48,938 bases of DNA from the NCBI GenBank assembly GCA_012514505.1, contig JAAZAD010000314.1, positions 1-48,938 on the forward strand, in the 5' to 3' direction. Made by a program: the position numbers and the translations under genes. The notes under the pieces are model-generated. The model had not been told where the DNA came from and did no database searches. It saw nothing but the letters and a program-made list of their open reading frames with translations. This document shows, one piece after another, positions 23,182 to 30,096 of the stretch. Every line of letters starts with the position of its first letter. The stretch's first letter is position 1. Source of the stretch: Rhodococcus sp. (in: high G+C Gram-positive bacteria) (GTDB lineage: Bacteria > Actinomycetota > Actinomycetes > Mycobacteriales > Mycobacteriaceae).

Positions 23182-23994
23182 ATGACGAAACATGTCGGCA
23201 TCGAGACGCACAACGCCTGCGTCGACTTCCCCATCTTCGATGCGAAATCGCGTTCCCTGAAGAAGGCATTCCTCGGCAAGGCCGGCGGTTCGATCGGCCG
23301 CAACGACTCCGACGTCGTGGTCGTCGAAGCCCTCAAGGACATCACCCTGTCCCTGAAGGAAGGCGACCGAATCGGACTCGTCGGGCACAACGGTGCCGGC
23401 AAGTCGACACTGCTGCGGCTGCTGTCCGGCATCTACGAACCCACGCGTGGCAGTGCCCGCATTCGTGGCCGCGTCGCGCCGGTATTCGATCTCGGCGTCG
23501 GCATGGACCCGGAGATCTCCGGCTACGAGAACATCATCATCCGCGGACTGTTCCTCGGCCAGACCCGCAAGCAGATGCTCGCCAAGATGGACGAGATCGC
23601 GGAGTTCACCGAACTCGGCGACTACCTCGACATGCCACTACGCACCTACTCGACCGGTATGCGAGTGCGTGTCGCGATGGGTGTGGTCACCAGCATCGAC
23701 CCTGAAATTCTGCTCCTCGACGAGGGCATCGGGGCTGTCGACGCCGAGTTCATGAAGAAGGCGCGCGTGCGCTTGCAGGCCCTGGTGGAGCGCTCCGGCA
23801 TCCTGGTCTTCGCCAGCCACTCCAACGAGTTCCTTGCGCAGCTGTGCGACTCGGCCATGTGGATCGACCACGGCCAGATCCGCCAGCACGGCGACATCGA
23901 GGACGTCGTCCGCGCCTACGAAGGTGACGACGCCGCAGATCACGTTCGCCGCACCATCGAGGAGATGGAACGCGACGAGAAGGCCGCGCAGTGA
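23182..23994 (+). CDS. wzt: ATPase of the galactan exporter, Wzt type
   Basis: The protein has 270 residues. Walker A GHNGAGKSTLLRLLSG at about 72, then RVAPVFDLGVGMDPEISGYENIIIRG, a signature YSTGMRVRVAMGVVTSI and Walker B EILLLDEGIGAVD, and an H-loop FASHSNEF. The D---SGYENI insertion is typical of polysaccharide exporters of the Wzt/TagH group. There is no long C-terminal carbohydrate-binding domain, so the substrate is probably recognised by the permease. The last codons overlap the glfT1 start by four bases (GTGA). Confidence 0.92.
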   Translation: MTKHVGIETHNACVDFPIFDAKSRSLKKAFLGKAGGSIGRNDSDVVVVEALKDITLSLKEGDRIGLVGHNGAGKSTLLRLLSGIYEPTRGSARIRGRVAPVFDLGVGMDPEISGYENIIIRGLFLGQTRKQMLAKMDEIAEFTELGDYLDMPLRTYSTGMRVRVAMGVVTSIDPEILLLDEGIGAVDAEFMKKARVRLQALVERSGILVFASHSNEFLAQLCDSAMWIDHGQIRQHGDIEDVVRAYEGDDAADHVRRTIEEMERDEKAAQ

Positions 23995-24902
23995 CGAAAG
24001 CGGCAAAGCCGGGCGGTCGCATCGTCGGTGTCGTGGTCACCCACAAGCGGCGCGAGCTGCTGGCCGAGTCTCTGAAGGTGCTGGAGTCGCAGTCGCGGCC
24101 CCTCGACCATCTCGTGGTCGTCGACAACGCGAACGAGTCCGCGGTGCGTGACCTCGTCGAGTCCGCGGCAGTACCCACGTCGTACCTGGGCTCCGAGCAC
24201 AATCTGGGTGGCGCGGGCGGATTCGCCCTCGGCATGCTGTACGCGCTGTCGCTCGGCGCGGACTGGGTGTGGCTGGCCGACGACGACGGCCGCCCTGAAG
24301 GTCCGGACGTGCTCGAAACGCTGCTCGCGTGCGCGCAGCGGCACGACCTGTCCGAGGTGTCCCCCGTGGTGTGCGACATCGACGATCCCGACCGTTTGGC
24401 GTTCCCTCTGCGCCGCGGCGTCGAATGGCGTCGCCTGCGGTCCGAACTCGGCACCGACGAGTTGCTGCCGGGCATCGCCTCGCTGTTCAACGGCGCCCTG
24501 TTCTCGGCGGCGGCCATCGACGCGGTCGGTGTGCCGGACCTGCGTCTGTTCGTGCGCGGCGACGAGGTGGAGGTGCATCGTCGTCTGGTGCGCTCGGGCC
24601 TGAAGTTCGGGACGTGCCTGCAGACCGCGTACGTGCACCCCAACGGTGCCGAGGAGTTCAAGCCGATCCTCGGTGGCCGGATGCATACGCAGTACCCGGA
24701 CAACGAGACGAAGCGCTTCTTCACCTACCGCAATCGCGGTTACCTGATGTCGCAGCCCGGAATGCGCAAGCTGCTGCCGCAGGAGTGGGCGCGGTTCGGC
24801 TGGTATTTCCTGATCACCCGACGCGACCCTGCGGGCCTGCGTGAATGGATGCGACTGCGCAAGCTGGGGCGTCAGGAGAGGTTCGAACGCCCGACCGGCT
24901 GA
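23991..24902 (+). CDS. glfT1: Galactofuranosyltransferase GlfT1
   Basis: The protein has 303 residues, GT2 fold: VGVVVTHKRRELLAESLKVLESQSRPLDHLVVVDNAN, EHNLGGAGGFALGMLYAL, then the metal-binding DDDG, LFNGALFSAAAIDAVGVPDLRLFVRGDEVEVHRRLVRSG. Mycobacterial GlfT1 (Rv3782) adds the first two galactofuranose units to the rhamnose-GlcNAc linker made with dTDP-rhamnose, which ties it to the rml genes at the end of the window. The start is GTG 23991, overlapping wzt. The 3' end overlaps the convergent PAP2 gene by 31 bases. Confidence 0.9.
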   Translation: MTKAAKPGGRIVGVVVTHKRRELLAESLKVLESQSRPLDHLVVVDNANESAVRDLVESAAVPTSYLGSEHNLGGAGGFALGMLYALSLGADWVWLADDDGRPEGPDVLETLLACAQRHDLSEVSPVVCDIDDPDRLAFPLRRGVEWRRLRSELGTDELLPGIASLFNGALFSAAAIDAVGVPDLRLFVRGDEVEVHRRLVRSGLKFGTCLQTAYVHPNGAEEFKPILGGRMHTQYPDNETKRFFTYRNRGYLMSQPGMRKLLPQEWARFGWYFLITRRDPAGLREWMRLRKLGRQERFERPTG

Positions 24903-25570
24903 CCGGCGAGCGGCCACCGACCGAAAGTGATGGTGGTGGCCATCAACCACAAGGTCCCCAGTAAGAACCCGGCGAGCACGTCGGAGGGGTAGTGCACTCC
25001 GAGCCCGACACGAGTGGCGGCGATGGCGACAACGAACACCACCGCGGCAGCCACGACGAGCTTGCGGAAGCGTGCAGAAACGGCGGGGAGAAAGACGGCC
25101 AGCAGCACGCCGCACATGACGGTCGACCCCAAGGTGTGCCCGCTCGGAAAGCTCAGACTCGTCTCCGCGGACACCTGGGACTCCACCACCGGACGCGCCC
25201 GCCCGACCAGCGCTTTCACTCCGGGAATCAGTACTGCGGCGCCGAGACCGGTCACTGCCGCGTACGCAGCGAGCGGGTAGTCACGCCGGATGAGAAGCCA
25301 CACCACCGTCGCCGACATGACGAGCCACACCGCGACGGTCCCGCCCAGGTTGGTGATCGTGGTCAGCGCCGTCGACAACCATGAGGTGTCCGCGACGACG
25401 GAATTCACTGCATCGATGACGGCTTGATCGAAGCGCAGCAGCGGCGACCACTCGAGCACCACCAACGTCACGACGAGAGCGAACAGCACCCCGACCACGA
25501 CACCGCCGTAGACCGCACGACGCGCGGGGACGGCTCGCACGTGCACGAGTGAGTTTCGTCCGTACTCCAT
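24872..25570 (-). CDS. PAP2-family membrane phosphatase
   Basis: About 232 residues, six transmembrane segments. The three phosphatase motifs are seen: KALVGRARP, PSGHTLGS and RVGLGVHYPSDVLAG. Such enzymes remove phosphate from prenyl or lipid phosphates; in mycolata a PAP2 protein of the glfT2 region (Rv3807c) has been linked to decaprenylphosphoryl-arabinose synthesis, and a similar role is plausible here. ATG 25570 was preferred to GTG 25573. It is divergent from the sigma factor gene. Confidence 0.85.
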   Translation of the reverse strand: MEYGRNSLVHVRAVPARRAVYGGVVVGVLFALVVTLVVLEWSPLLRFDQAVIDAVNSVVADTSWLSTALTTITNLGGTVAVWLVMSATVVWLLIRRDYPLAAYAAVTGLGAAVLIPGVKALVGRARPVVESQVSAETSLSFPSGHTLGSTVMCGVLLAVFLPAVSARFRKLVVAAAVVFVVAIAATRVGLGVHYPSDVLAGFLLGTLWLMATTITFGRWPLAGQPVGRSNLS

Positions 25571-25610
25571 CACCCATTCCTACACGGGGCCCGGACGGAG
25601 ATACCCGGCC

Positions 25611-25622
25611 TACACTCCAGTT
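25611..25622 (+). promoter_or_regulatory. Likely leaderless promoter of the sigma factor
   Basis: TACACT (25611-25616) is six bases before the GTG start at 25623, the same spacing as at the aminotransferase and the IS passenger. Confidence 0.4.
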
Positions 25623-26606
25623 GTGTCCTCGCCGACCGATTACGCAGACCTCGAGCTGCTTCGTGGTCCGCTCACCGCCTACTGCTACCGGATGCTCGGC
25701 GGCTCGGGTGAGACCGACGACGCCGTCCAGGAGACGCTGGTGAGAGCATGGCGCAACCTCGATCGGTTCGAGCCGCATCAAGGCCGACTCTCCACCTGGA
25801 CGCACCGGATCGCTCACAACGTGTGCGTGGACATGCTGCGCGGCGCCCAGCGTCGAGCACTATCGATGGATATGTCTCCCGCCGCCAAGGCTGGTGACCC
25901 ACTCGGCGCTCCCCTGTCCGCGGACCGCTTCGTCGAGCCGATGCCCGATGGGCGCATCCTCACCGCAACCGATCCCGGCGAGATCATCGCCGAACGCCAG
26001 ACGGTCCGGTTGGCGTTCGTCGCCGCTTTACAACACCTGACCCCGTACCAGCGGTCGGCGCTGATTCTCCGGGATGTTCTGCGTTTCAGTGCCGCCGAGA
26101 CCGCGGCGGTGATGGAGTCCTCGGTCGCTGCGGTGAACAGCGCCGTGCAGCGGGCCAGGAACCAGATGGCGTCCGTGAATCCTGCCCCGACGGACCTGTA
26201 CGACCCCACCGATCCCGGTCAGTGCGAGCTCCTCGACCGCTACGTTCGCGCGTTCGAATCCCACGACGTCGACGGTCTGATTGCCGTGCTTCGGGACGAC
26301 GCGACGACGACGATGCCGCCGTTCGTGTGGTGGCTGCGCGGTGGTCGGACGATCGCCGAGCTCATGGCGTTCAGCGACAGTTGTGCCGGGGCGCGATTGA
26401 TTCCGGCGGTCATCAACGGGTCACCCGGGTTCGGGCAGTACCGGCCGGACGACGGCGGCGGCCACAGCCCGTTCGCTCTGGTCCAGGTCGACATTACGGG
26501 CGGCACAATCTCGGGGCTCGTGACTTTCCTCGGCACGGCCGACCGATTCGTCGAGTTCGGTCTGCCCGCACAGCTACCGGAAAATTGCGCGCCGGCCGCG
26601 CGATGA
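25623..26606 (+). CDS. ECF sigma factor with SnoaL-like C-terminal domain (SigG/SigJ type)
   Basis: The protein has 327 residues. Region 2 is in residues about 10-75 (PLTAYCYRMLGGSGETDDAVQETLVRAWRNLDRFEP...STWTHRIAHNVCVDML), region 4 at about 130-180 (LQHLTPYQRSALILRDVLRFSAAETAAVMESSVAAVNSAVQRAR). Residues about 195-320 form an NTF2/SnoaL-like domain (LLDRYVRAFESHDVDGLIAVLRDDATTTMPPFVWWLRG), which in this group replaces an anti-sigma factor in controlling activity. The two following genes are close enough to be one operon. The signal it senses is unknown. Confidence 0.88.
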   Translation: MSSPTDYADLELLRGPLTAYCYRMLGGSGETDDAVQETLVRAWRNLDRFEPHQGRLSTWTHRIAHNVCVDMLRGAQRRALSMDMSPAAKAGDPLGAPLSADRFVEPMPDGRILTATDPGEIIAERQTVRLAFVAALQHLTPYQRSALILRDVLRFSAAETAAVMESSVAAVNSAVQRARNQMASVNPAPTDLYDPTDPGQCELLDRYVRAFESHDVDGLIAVLRDDATTTMPPFVWWLRGGRTIAELMAFSDSCAGARLIPAVINGSPGFGQYRPDDGGGHSPFALVQVDITGGTISGLVTFLGTADRFVEFGLPAQLPENCAPAAR

Positions 26607-26635
26607 ATTCGCGGCCGCCGATACGTACAAGAATC

Positions 26636-27250
26636 ATGACTACTCCGACAGCACCCGACCCACTCGTCATCGACACCTTCGCCCAACGCCGGTATCTCGC
26701 CGAGATCCTCGAGTCGCTCACTGCGCAGCAGTGGTCGCATCCCTCGTTGTGCAGTGGCTGGCGTGTACGAGAGGTCGTTGCCCACATCACCCTGCCGTAT
26801 CGCCACTCGATTCCCCGGATCCTCGCCGGCATCGTCGCGGCTCGCGGCCGTTTCAACGTGTTCTCGGATCGCATCGCCCGCCGCGACACCCGAGAACTCA
26901 CCGACTCCGAACTGCTGGAGTGCCTCGCTCACAATATCGAGCATCGGTGGCGACCACCGGGAGGTGGACAGGTGGGCGCGCTGAGTCACGACGTGATTCA
27001 CGGTCTCGACATCACCGAAGCACTCGCTTTGCCCGGACCTCCCGCCGAGCGGATTCACACCGTGCTCGCCCATACGGAACCAGACCAGCTGGGTTACTTC
27101 GGCGTGGATCTGTCCGGGGTGCGCTTGCAGGCCACCGACTGCGACTTCTCCATCGGTGAGGGAAAGACCGTGCAGCTGCCCGCGAAAGACATCCTGCTGA
27201 TCGTCACGGGCCGACGAAGTGTCCCGATGCGTGAACCCGAAGGAGCGTGA
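26636..27250 (+). CDS. Maleylpyruvate-isomerase/DinB-fold protein, mycothiol-related
   Basis: The protein has 204 residues with the four-helix TIGR03083 pattern: RRYLAEILESLTAQQWSHPSLCSGWRVREVVAHITLP in the first two helices (with metal-binding His in VAHI), then LECLAHNIEHRWRPPGGG and SHDVIHGLDITEALALP, which give the other histidines. Members bind metal and use mycothiol in thiol transfer or isomerisation. It lies 29 bases after the sigma factor gene and its stop overlaps by one base or nearly meets the start of the next gene, so all three are probably one transcript. The ATG 26636 was chosen; the frame beyond it lies within the sigma gene. Confidence 0.78.
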   Translation: MTTPTAPDPLVIDTFAQRRYLAEILESLTAQQWSHPSLCSGWRVREVVAHITLPYRHSIPRILAGIVAARGRFNVFSDRIARRDTRELTDSELLECLAHNIEHRWRPPGGGQVGALSHDVIHGLDITEALALPGPPAERIHTVLAHTEPDQLGYFGVDLSGVRLQATDCDFSIGEGKTVQLPAKDILLIVTGRRSVPMREPEGA

Positions 27251-27251
27251 A

Positions 27252-28094
27252 ATGCGAACCGAAGTCAACGGCGTGAAGTTGTGGGTGGAGACGTCCGGGA
27301 ATCCGGCGGACCCGCCGCTGCTGTTGATCGGTGTCACCGCATCGACCTGGCCGGAGGAGCTGTGCACGGCCCTGACCGGCCGGTATGTGGTGCGCTACGA
27401 CCTGCGTGACGCCGGGCAGTCGACGTTCGCCGACCCAGATGCTCCCAGCTACGGGCTGCGCGATCTGGTGACCGACGCCTCCGCTCTGATCGTGTCGTTG
27501 GGATTGGGCCGCACGCACGTGGTGGGGATGGGCGTCGGCGGCTTCGTCGCGCAACTGCTGGCCCTCGACCATCCTGAGCAGGTTGCGTCGCTGACGCTGA
27601 CCTCGACGCGCCCGGTCGCACCCGGGCCGGTCGATTCCGATCTTCCCGACCACGATGCGACCGTAATGAAGCAGGTATTCGGCCGACCACGGCCCGACTG
27701 GTCCGATCGCGGCGCAGTGGTCGACTACATGACCGCTTCCGCAAAGTTGATGGCCGGGTCACGGGGCTTCGACGAGCAAGATGCACGGCTGGCGGCGGGA
27801 GCGGTGTTCGACAGAACCGCACCGACGGCGAAGGCGCAACAAGCAAGCCACCTCGGAACCATGTTCGCCGCAATCGATTGTCGGCCACGATGGCGCGAAC
27901 GACTCGGTGAGATCGAAGCGCCGACCCTGGTGATCCACGGCGACGAGGATCCGTTCTTTCCGCACGGGAACGCGGAGGTGCTGGCTGCGGAAATCCCGGG
28001 TGCCACGTTGCTCACGCTGACCGGAATCGGCCAGGGCGTACCGCGCGTGACGTGGCCGACCGTCGTGGATGCCCTGCTGCGCCACACCACCTGA
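27252..28094 (+). CDS. Alpha/beta-hydrolase-fold protein with degenerate catalytic residues
   Basis: The protein has 280 residues. The fold is close to RdmC-type esterases: MRTEVNGVKLWVETSGNPADPPLLLIGVTAS, YDLRDAGQSTFADP, VVGMGVGGFVAQLLALDHPEQVASLTL, PTLVIHGDEDPFFPHGNAEVLA, and a final LTGIGQGVPRVTWP. In active relatives the elbow is GMSMGG and the last motif has G-GH; here the serine position is Gly (GMGVGG) and the histidine position is Gln (GIGQG). The Asp in GDEDP remains. It probably is not a serine hydrolase. It follows the thiol-isomerase-like gene by one base and may serve binding or sensing in the sigma factor operon. Confidence 0.8.
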   Translation: MRTEVNGVKLWVETSGNPADPPLLLIGVTASTWPEELCTALTGRYVVRYDLRDAGQSTFADPDAPSYGLRDLVTDASALIVSLGLGRTHVVGMGVGGFVAQLLALDHPEQVASLTLTSTRPVAPGPVDSDLPDHDATVMKQVFGRPRPDWSDRGAVVDYMTASAKLMAGSRGFDEQDARLAAGAVFDRTAPTAKAQQASHLGTMFAAIDCRPRWRERLGEIEAPTLVIHGDEDPFFPHGNAEVLAAEIPGATLLTLTGIGQGVPRVTWPTVVDALLRHTT

Positions 28095-28171
28095 CACCCT
28101 GGTGCGTCCGGAACAGAAAGAGAACGAGCGTACATCGCAGTGCCCCGATCCGGTACCTCAGTGCCTCGAAG

Positions 28172-28549
28172 TCAGCTCGCGATCTCGCCGGTCACCCGCG
28201 CCAGTGCTTGGCTGGTCTGCTCGTCGGTGGTCAGAGTGTCGGCGATCTGGGCGCCCACCGTGTCATGAATCGCCTTCAGGCAGAGGATGTGGTCATCGAT
28301 GCGGTCGATGAACTGCTGAGTCACCTCGGTGAGAATCTTCGACAGATCATCGCCACACGTGAAGTCCCCCAACGGGGGAGTCTTCGCGCGCAGTACCATC
28401 CCGTCTTTCACTTCCTGGAGGGAGGCAATTGCCTCCGTGCACGCATTCGCACAGTCTTGTGCCACGCTGGGATCGAGAACGAGCTCCCCCGCCTTCGCCC
28501 GCGCCGCGTTCTACATCAACACATCCATCGTCGGCGCCGTACTGCTCAT
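28172..28549 (-). pseudogene. Small gene interrupted by an in-frame amber codon (ESX-like helical protein)
   Basis: From ATG 28549, preceded by GGGGGAG, the frame reads MSSTAPTMDVLM, then TAG (complement of 28511-28513), then NAARAKAGELVLDPSVAQDCANACTEAIASLQEVKDGM and continues to a stop at 28172. Replacing the amber by CAG gives a single 125-residue frame. The remaining open part from GTG 28465 is 97 residues. It is helical, with two cysteines in DCANAC and an FTCG, and resembles WXG100/EspC-like small proteins of mycolata, although no firm family match can be made. It follows the DUF3558 lipoprotein by 50 bases on the same strand. It could be a pseudogene, a truncated protein from GTG 28465, or a case of read-through. 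Confidence 0.55.
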
Positions 28550-28599
28550 CTCAGCTCCCCCCATGAAACGCCAGAATCGCCTCGGAACTTTAACCGCAG

Positions 28600-29121
28600 T
28601 CAAGGTATCTCGGCAACCACAACGTCACCGATCCGCACCGCCACCTCGCACATCGGCGTGGCCTCCTTGGAAAACGGCGATCTGCTGACCTGCATCAGCA
28701 CCAGCCCCTCGCTTTCGAACGGCAGCAGCAGCCAACAATATGATCGCTCCTCGTCCCCTTCGGAACGGAACGTGACCGCTGAGCGGTCTCCCACTGTCAC
28801 CTTCCGAAAATCGATGTTGTCTGGACGGTCACGGAATTGGTCTACTGTCGCCGTGGACAGCGCGTTCATGCTCACACCGATATCGTCGTAGGTCTTCCAT
28901 CCGCAGTTCTCTTCCCACGGAGTCTCCGCCGCCAATGCCGGCCCTTGGGTTGCCGGATCTATGGTGGCTTTGCGTAGTGTCTCCTCGGACAGGGTGCACG
29001 GATCCCACGGTTTTTCGAAGGTTGTGGTCTCCGAGGTGTCGTCGTTGCCGCACCCGGTGGCGCCCAACGCAACTACCGCCAACAATGCTGCCGCACCCGC
29101 GGCCACTCCCCTCGAGGTCAT
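28600..29121 (-). CDS. DUF3558-family lipoprotein
   Basis: The protein has 173 residues. Signal peptide with lipobox GATGC (Cys at about 24). The mature part has the DUF3558 pattern with paired cysteines: PWDPCTLSEETLRKATIDPATQGP, ENCGWKTYDDIGVSM, and CWLLLPFESEGLVLMQVSRSPFSK... ATPMCEVAVRIGDVVVAEIP. It is a better match to the family than the three proteins at the start of the window. It is upstream of the interrupted small gene on the same strand, a common pairing in Nocardia and Rhodococcus as I remember it. Confidence 0.85.
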   Translation of the reverse strand: MTSRGVAAGAAALLAVVALGATGCGNDDTSETTTFEKPWDPCTLSEETLRKATIDPATQGPALAAETPWEENCGWKTYDDIGVSMNALSTATVDQFRDRPDNIDFRKVTVGDRSAVTFRSEGDEERSYCWLLLPFESEGLVLMQVSRSPFSKEATPMCEVAVRIGDVVVAEIP

Positions 29122-29249
29122 ACGCTAATCCTGCCGTACTGCCCGAAGCGGTCCTGCACTGGTTCGGGCACGAACCTGGTCGAGGCCCGGGTCCCGCCAC
29201 ACCCGCTGACATCCTGGCCACAGCGAAGCGCACACGGCACCATGGGGTC

Positions 29250-30092
29250 ATGTTGGATCGTGTGCGAGACAGTGCCCGGCGCAAGCTTCAACGCGCACTC
29301 TCCGAGGTGATCCGCGAGGAGGTCGGCGCGTCCGACAAGCGCATTCGAGATCTTGCCGAGACGCAACACCGCCGACTGCTCGAGGAGCTGGATGGTCTCA
29401 GCGCCCAGCTGAGCGATACCCGTGCCCGCATCGACCACCTCGAGCAGCAGGTGCGACGCGACCTCACCCACGTCATGGACGTCGAGGCTGCGCGCACGAC
29501 CGGCGAGTTCGTTCTCGAGCACATGCCGAAGGTGCCGCACTTCTGGAGTCCACACGACACGTTGCGTCACGGGTTGTCCAAGGTCGCAGCGCCCGGCCTG
29601 GCGCTGGAATTCGGCGTGGCAACGGGTTCCACCCTGCGGATCATCGCCGAAGAACTGCGTGGTCGGCACGACGTCTACGGCTTCGACGTCTTCACCGGGC
29701 TGCCGCAGACCTGGAGAACCGGTTTTCCCGCAGGAGAATTCGCACAAGCGGCGCTACCGGAGGTGCCCGGCACCGAGTTGATTCCGGGACTCTTCGAGGA
29801 CACGCTCCCCGGATTCCTCGCCGAACACCCCGAACCCGTGTCGTTCCTGCACCTCGACGCAGACCTGTACTCGTCCACCGCCACCGTGCTCGACCTGATC
29901 TGGCACCGGCTCGTCCCGGGAACGGTGATCGTGTTCGACGAATTCTTCAACTTCCCGGGCTGGCAACGTCACGAGGCGCGCGCATGGCAAGAGTGCGTGG
30001 ACCGCACCGGCATCCGCTTCGAATACCTCGGCTACACGGCGGACCACGAACAGGTGGTCGTGCGGATCACCTCGGCAGGTGTGCCCCGGTGA
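29250..30092 (+). CDS. Class I SAM-dependent methyltransferase (TylF/MycF-like)
   Basis: The protein has 280 residues. An N-terminal coiled coil at about 10-75 (LQRALSEVIREEVGASDKRIRDLAETQHRRLLEELDGLSAQL) is followed by the methyltransferase: LALEFGVATGSTLRIIAEEL (SAM loop), VYGFDVFTGLP, then SFLHLDADLYSSTATVLDLIWHRLVPGTVIVFDEFFNFPGW with the two metal-binding acidic residues of the TylF family. TylF/MycF enzymes O-methylate sugars, so methylation of a wall sugar is possible given glfT2 next door. The start is ATG 29250. It is convergent with glfT2, only four bases apart. Confidence 0.83.
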   Translation: MLDRVRDSARRKLQRALSEVIREEVGASDKRIRDLAETQHRRLLEELDGLSAQLSDTRARIDHLEQQVRRDLTHVMDVEAARTTGEFVLEHMPKVPHFWSPHDTLRHGLSKVAAPGLALEFGVATGSTLRIIAEELRGRHDVYGFDVFTGLPQTWRTGFPAGEFAQAALPEVPGTELIPGLFEDTLPGFLAEHPEPVSFLHLDADLYSSTATVLDLIWHRLVPGTVIVFDEFFNFPGWQRHEARAWQECVDRTGIRFEYLGYTADHEQVVVRITSAGVPR

Positions 30093-30096
30093 GAGG

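Noticed and set aside
28052-28891. 279-codon + frame over the minus-strand lipoprotein and interrupted gene
   Set aside because: It has no domain pattern and runs against a lipoprotein with signal peptide, lipobox and family cysteines.
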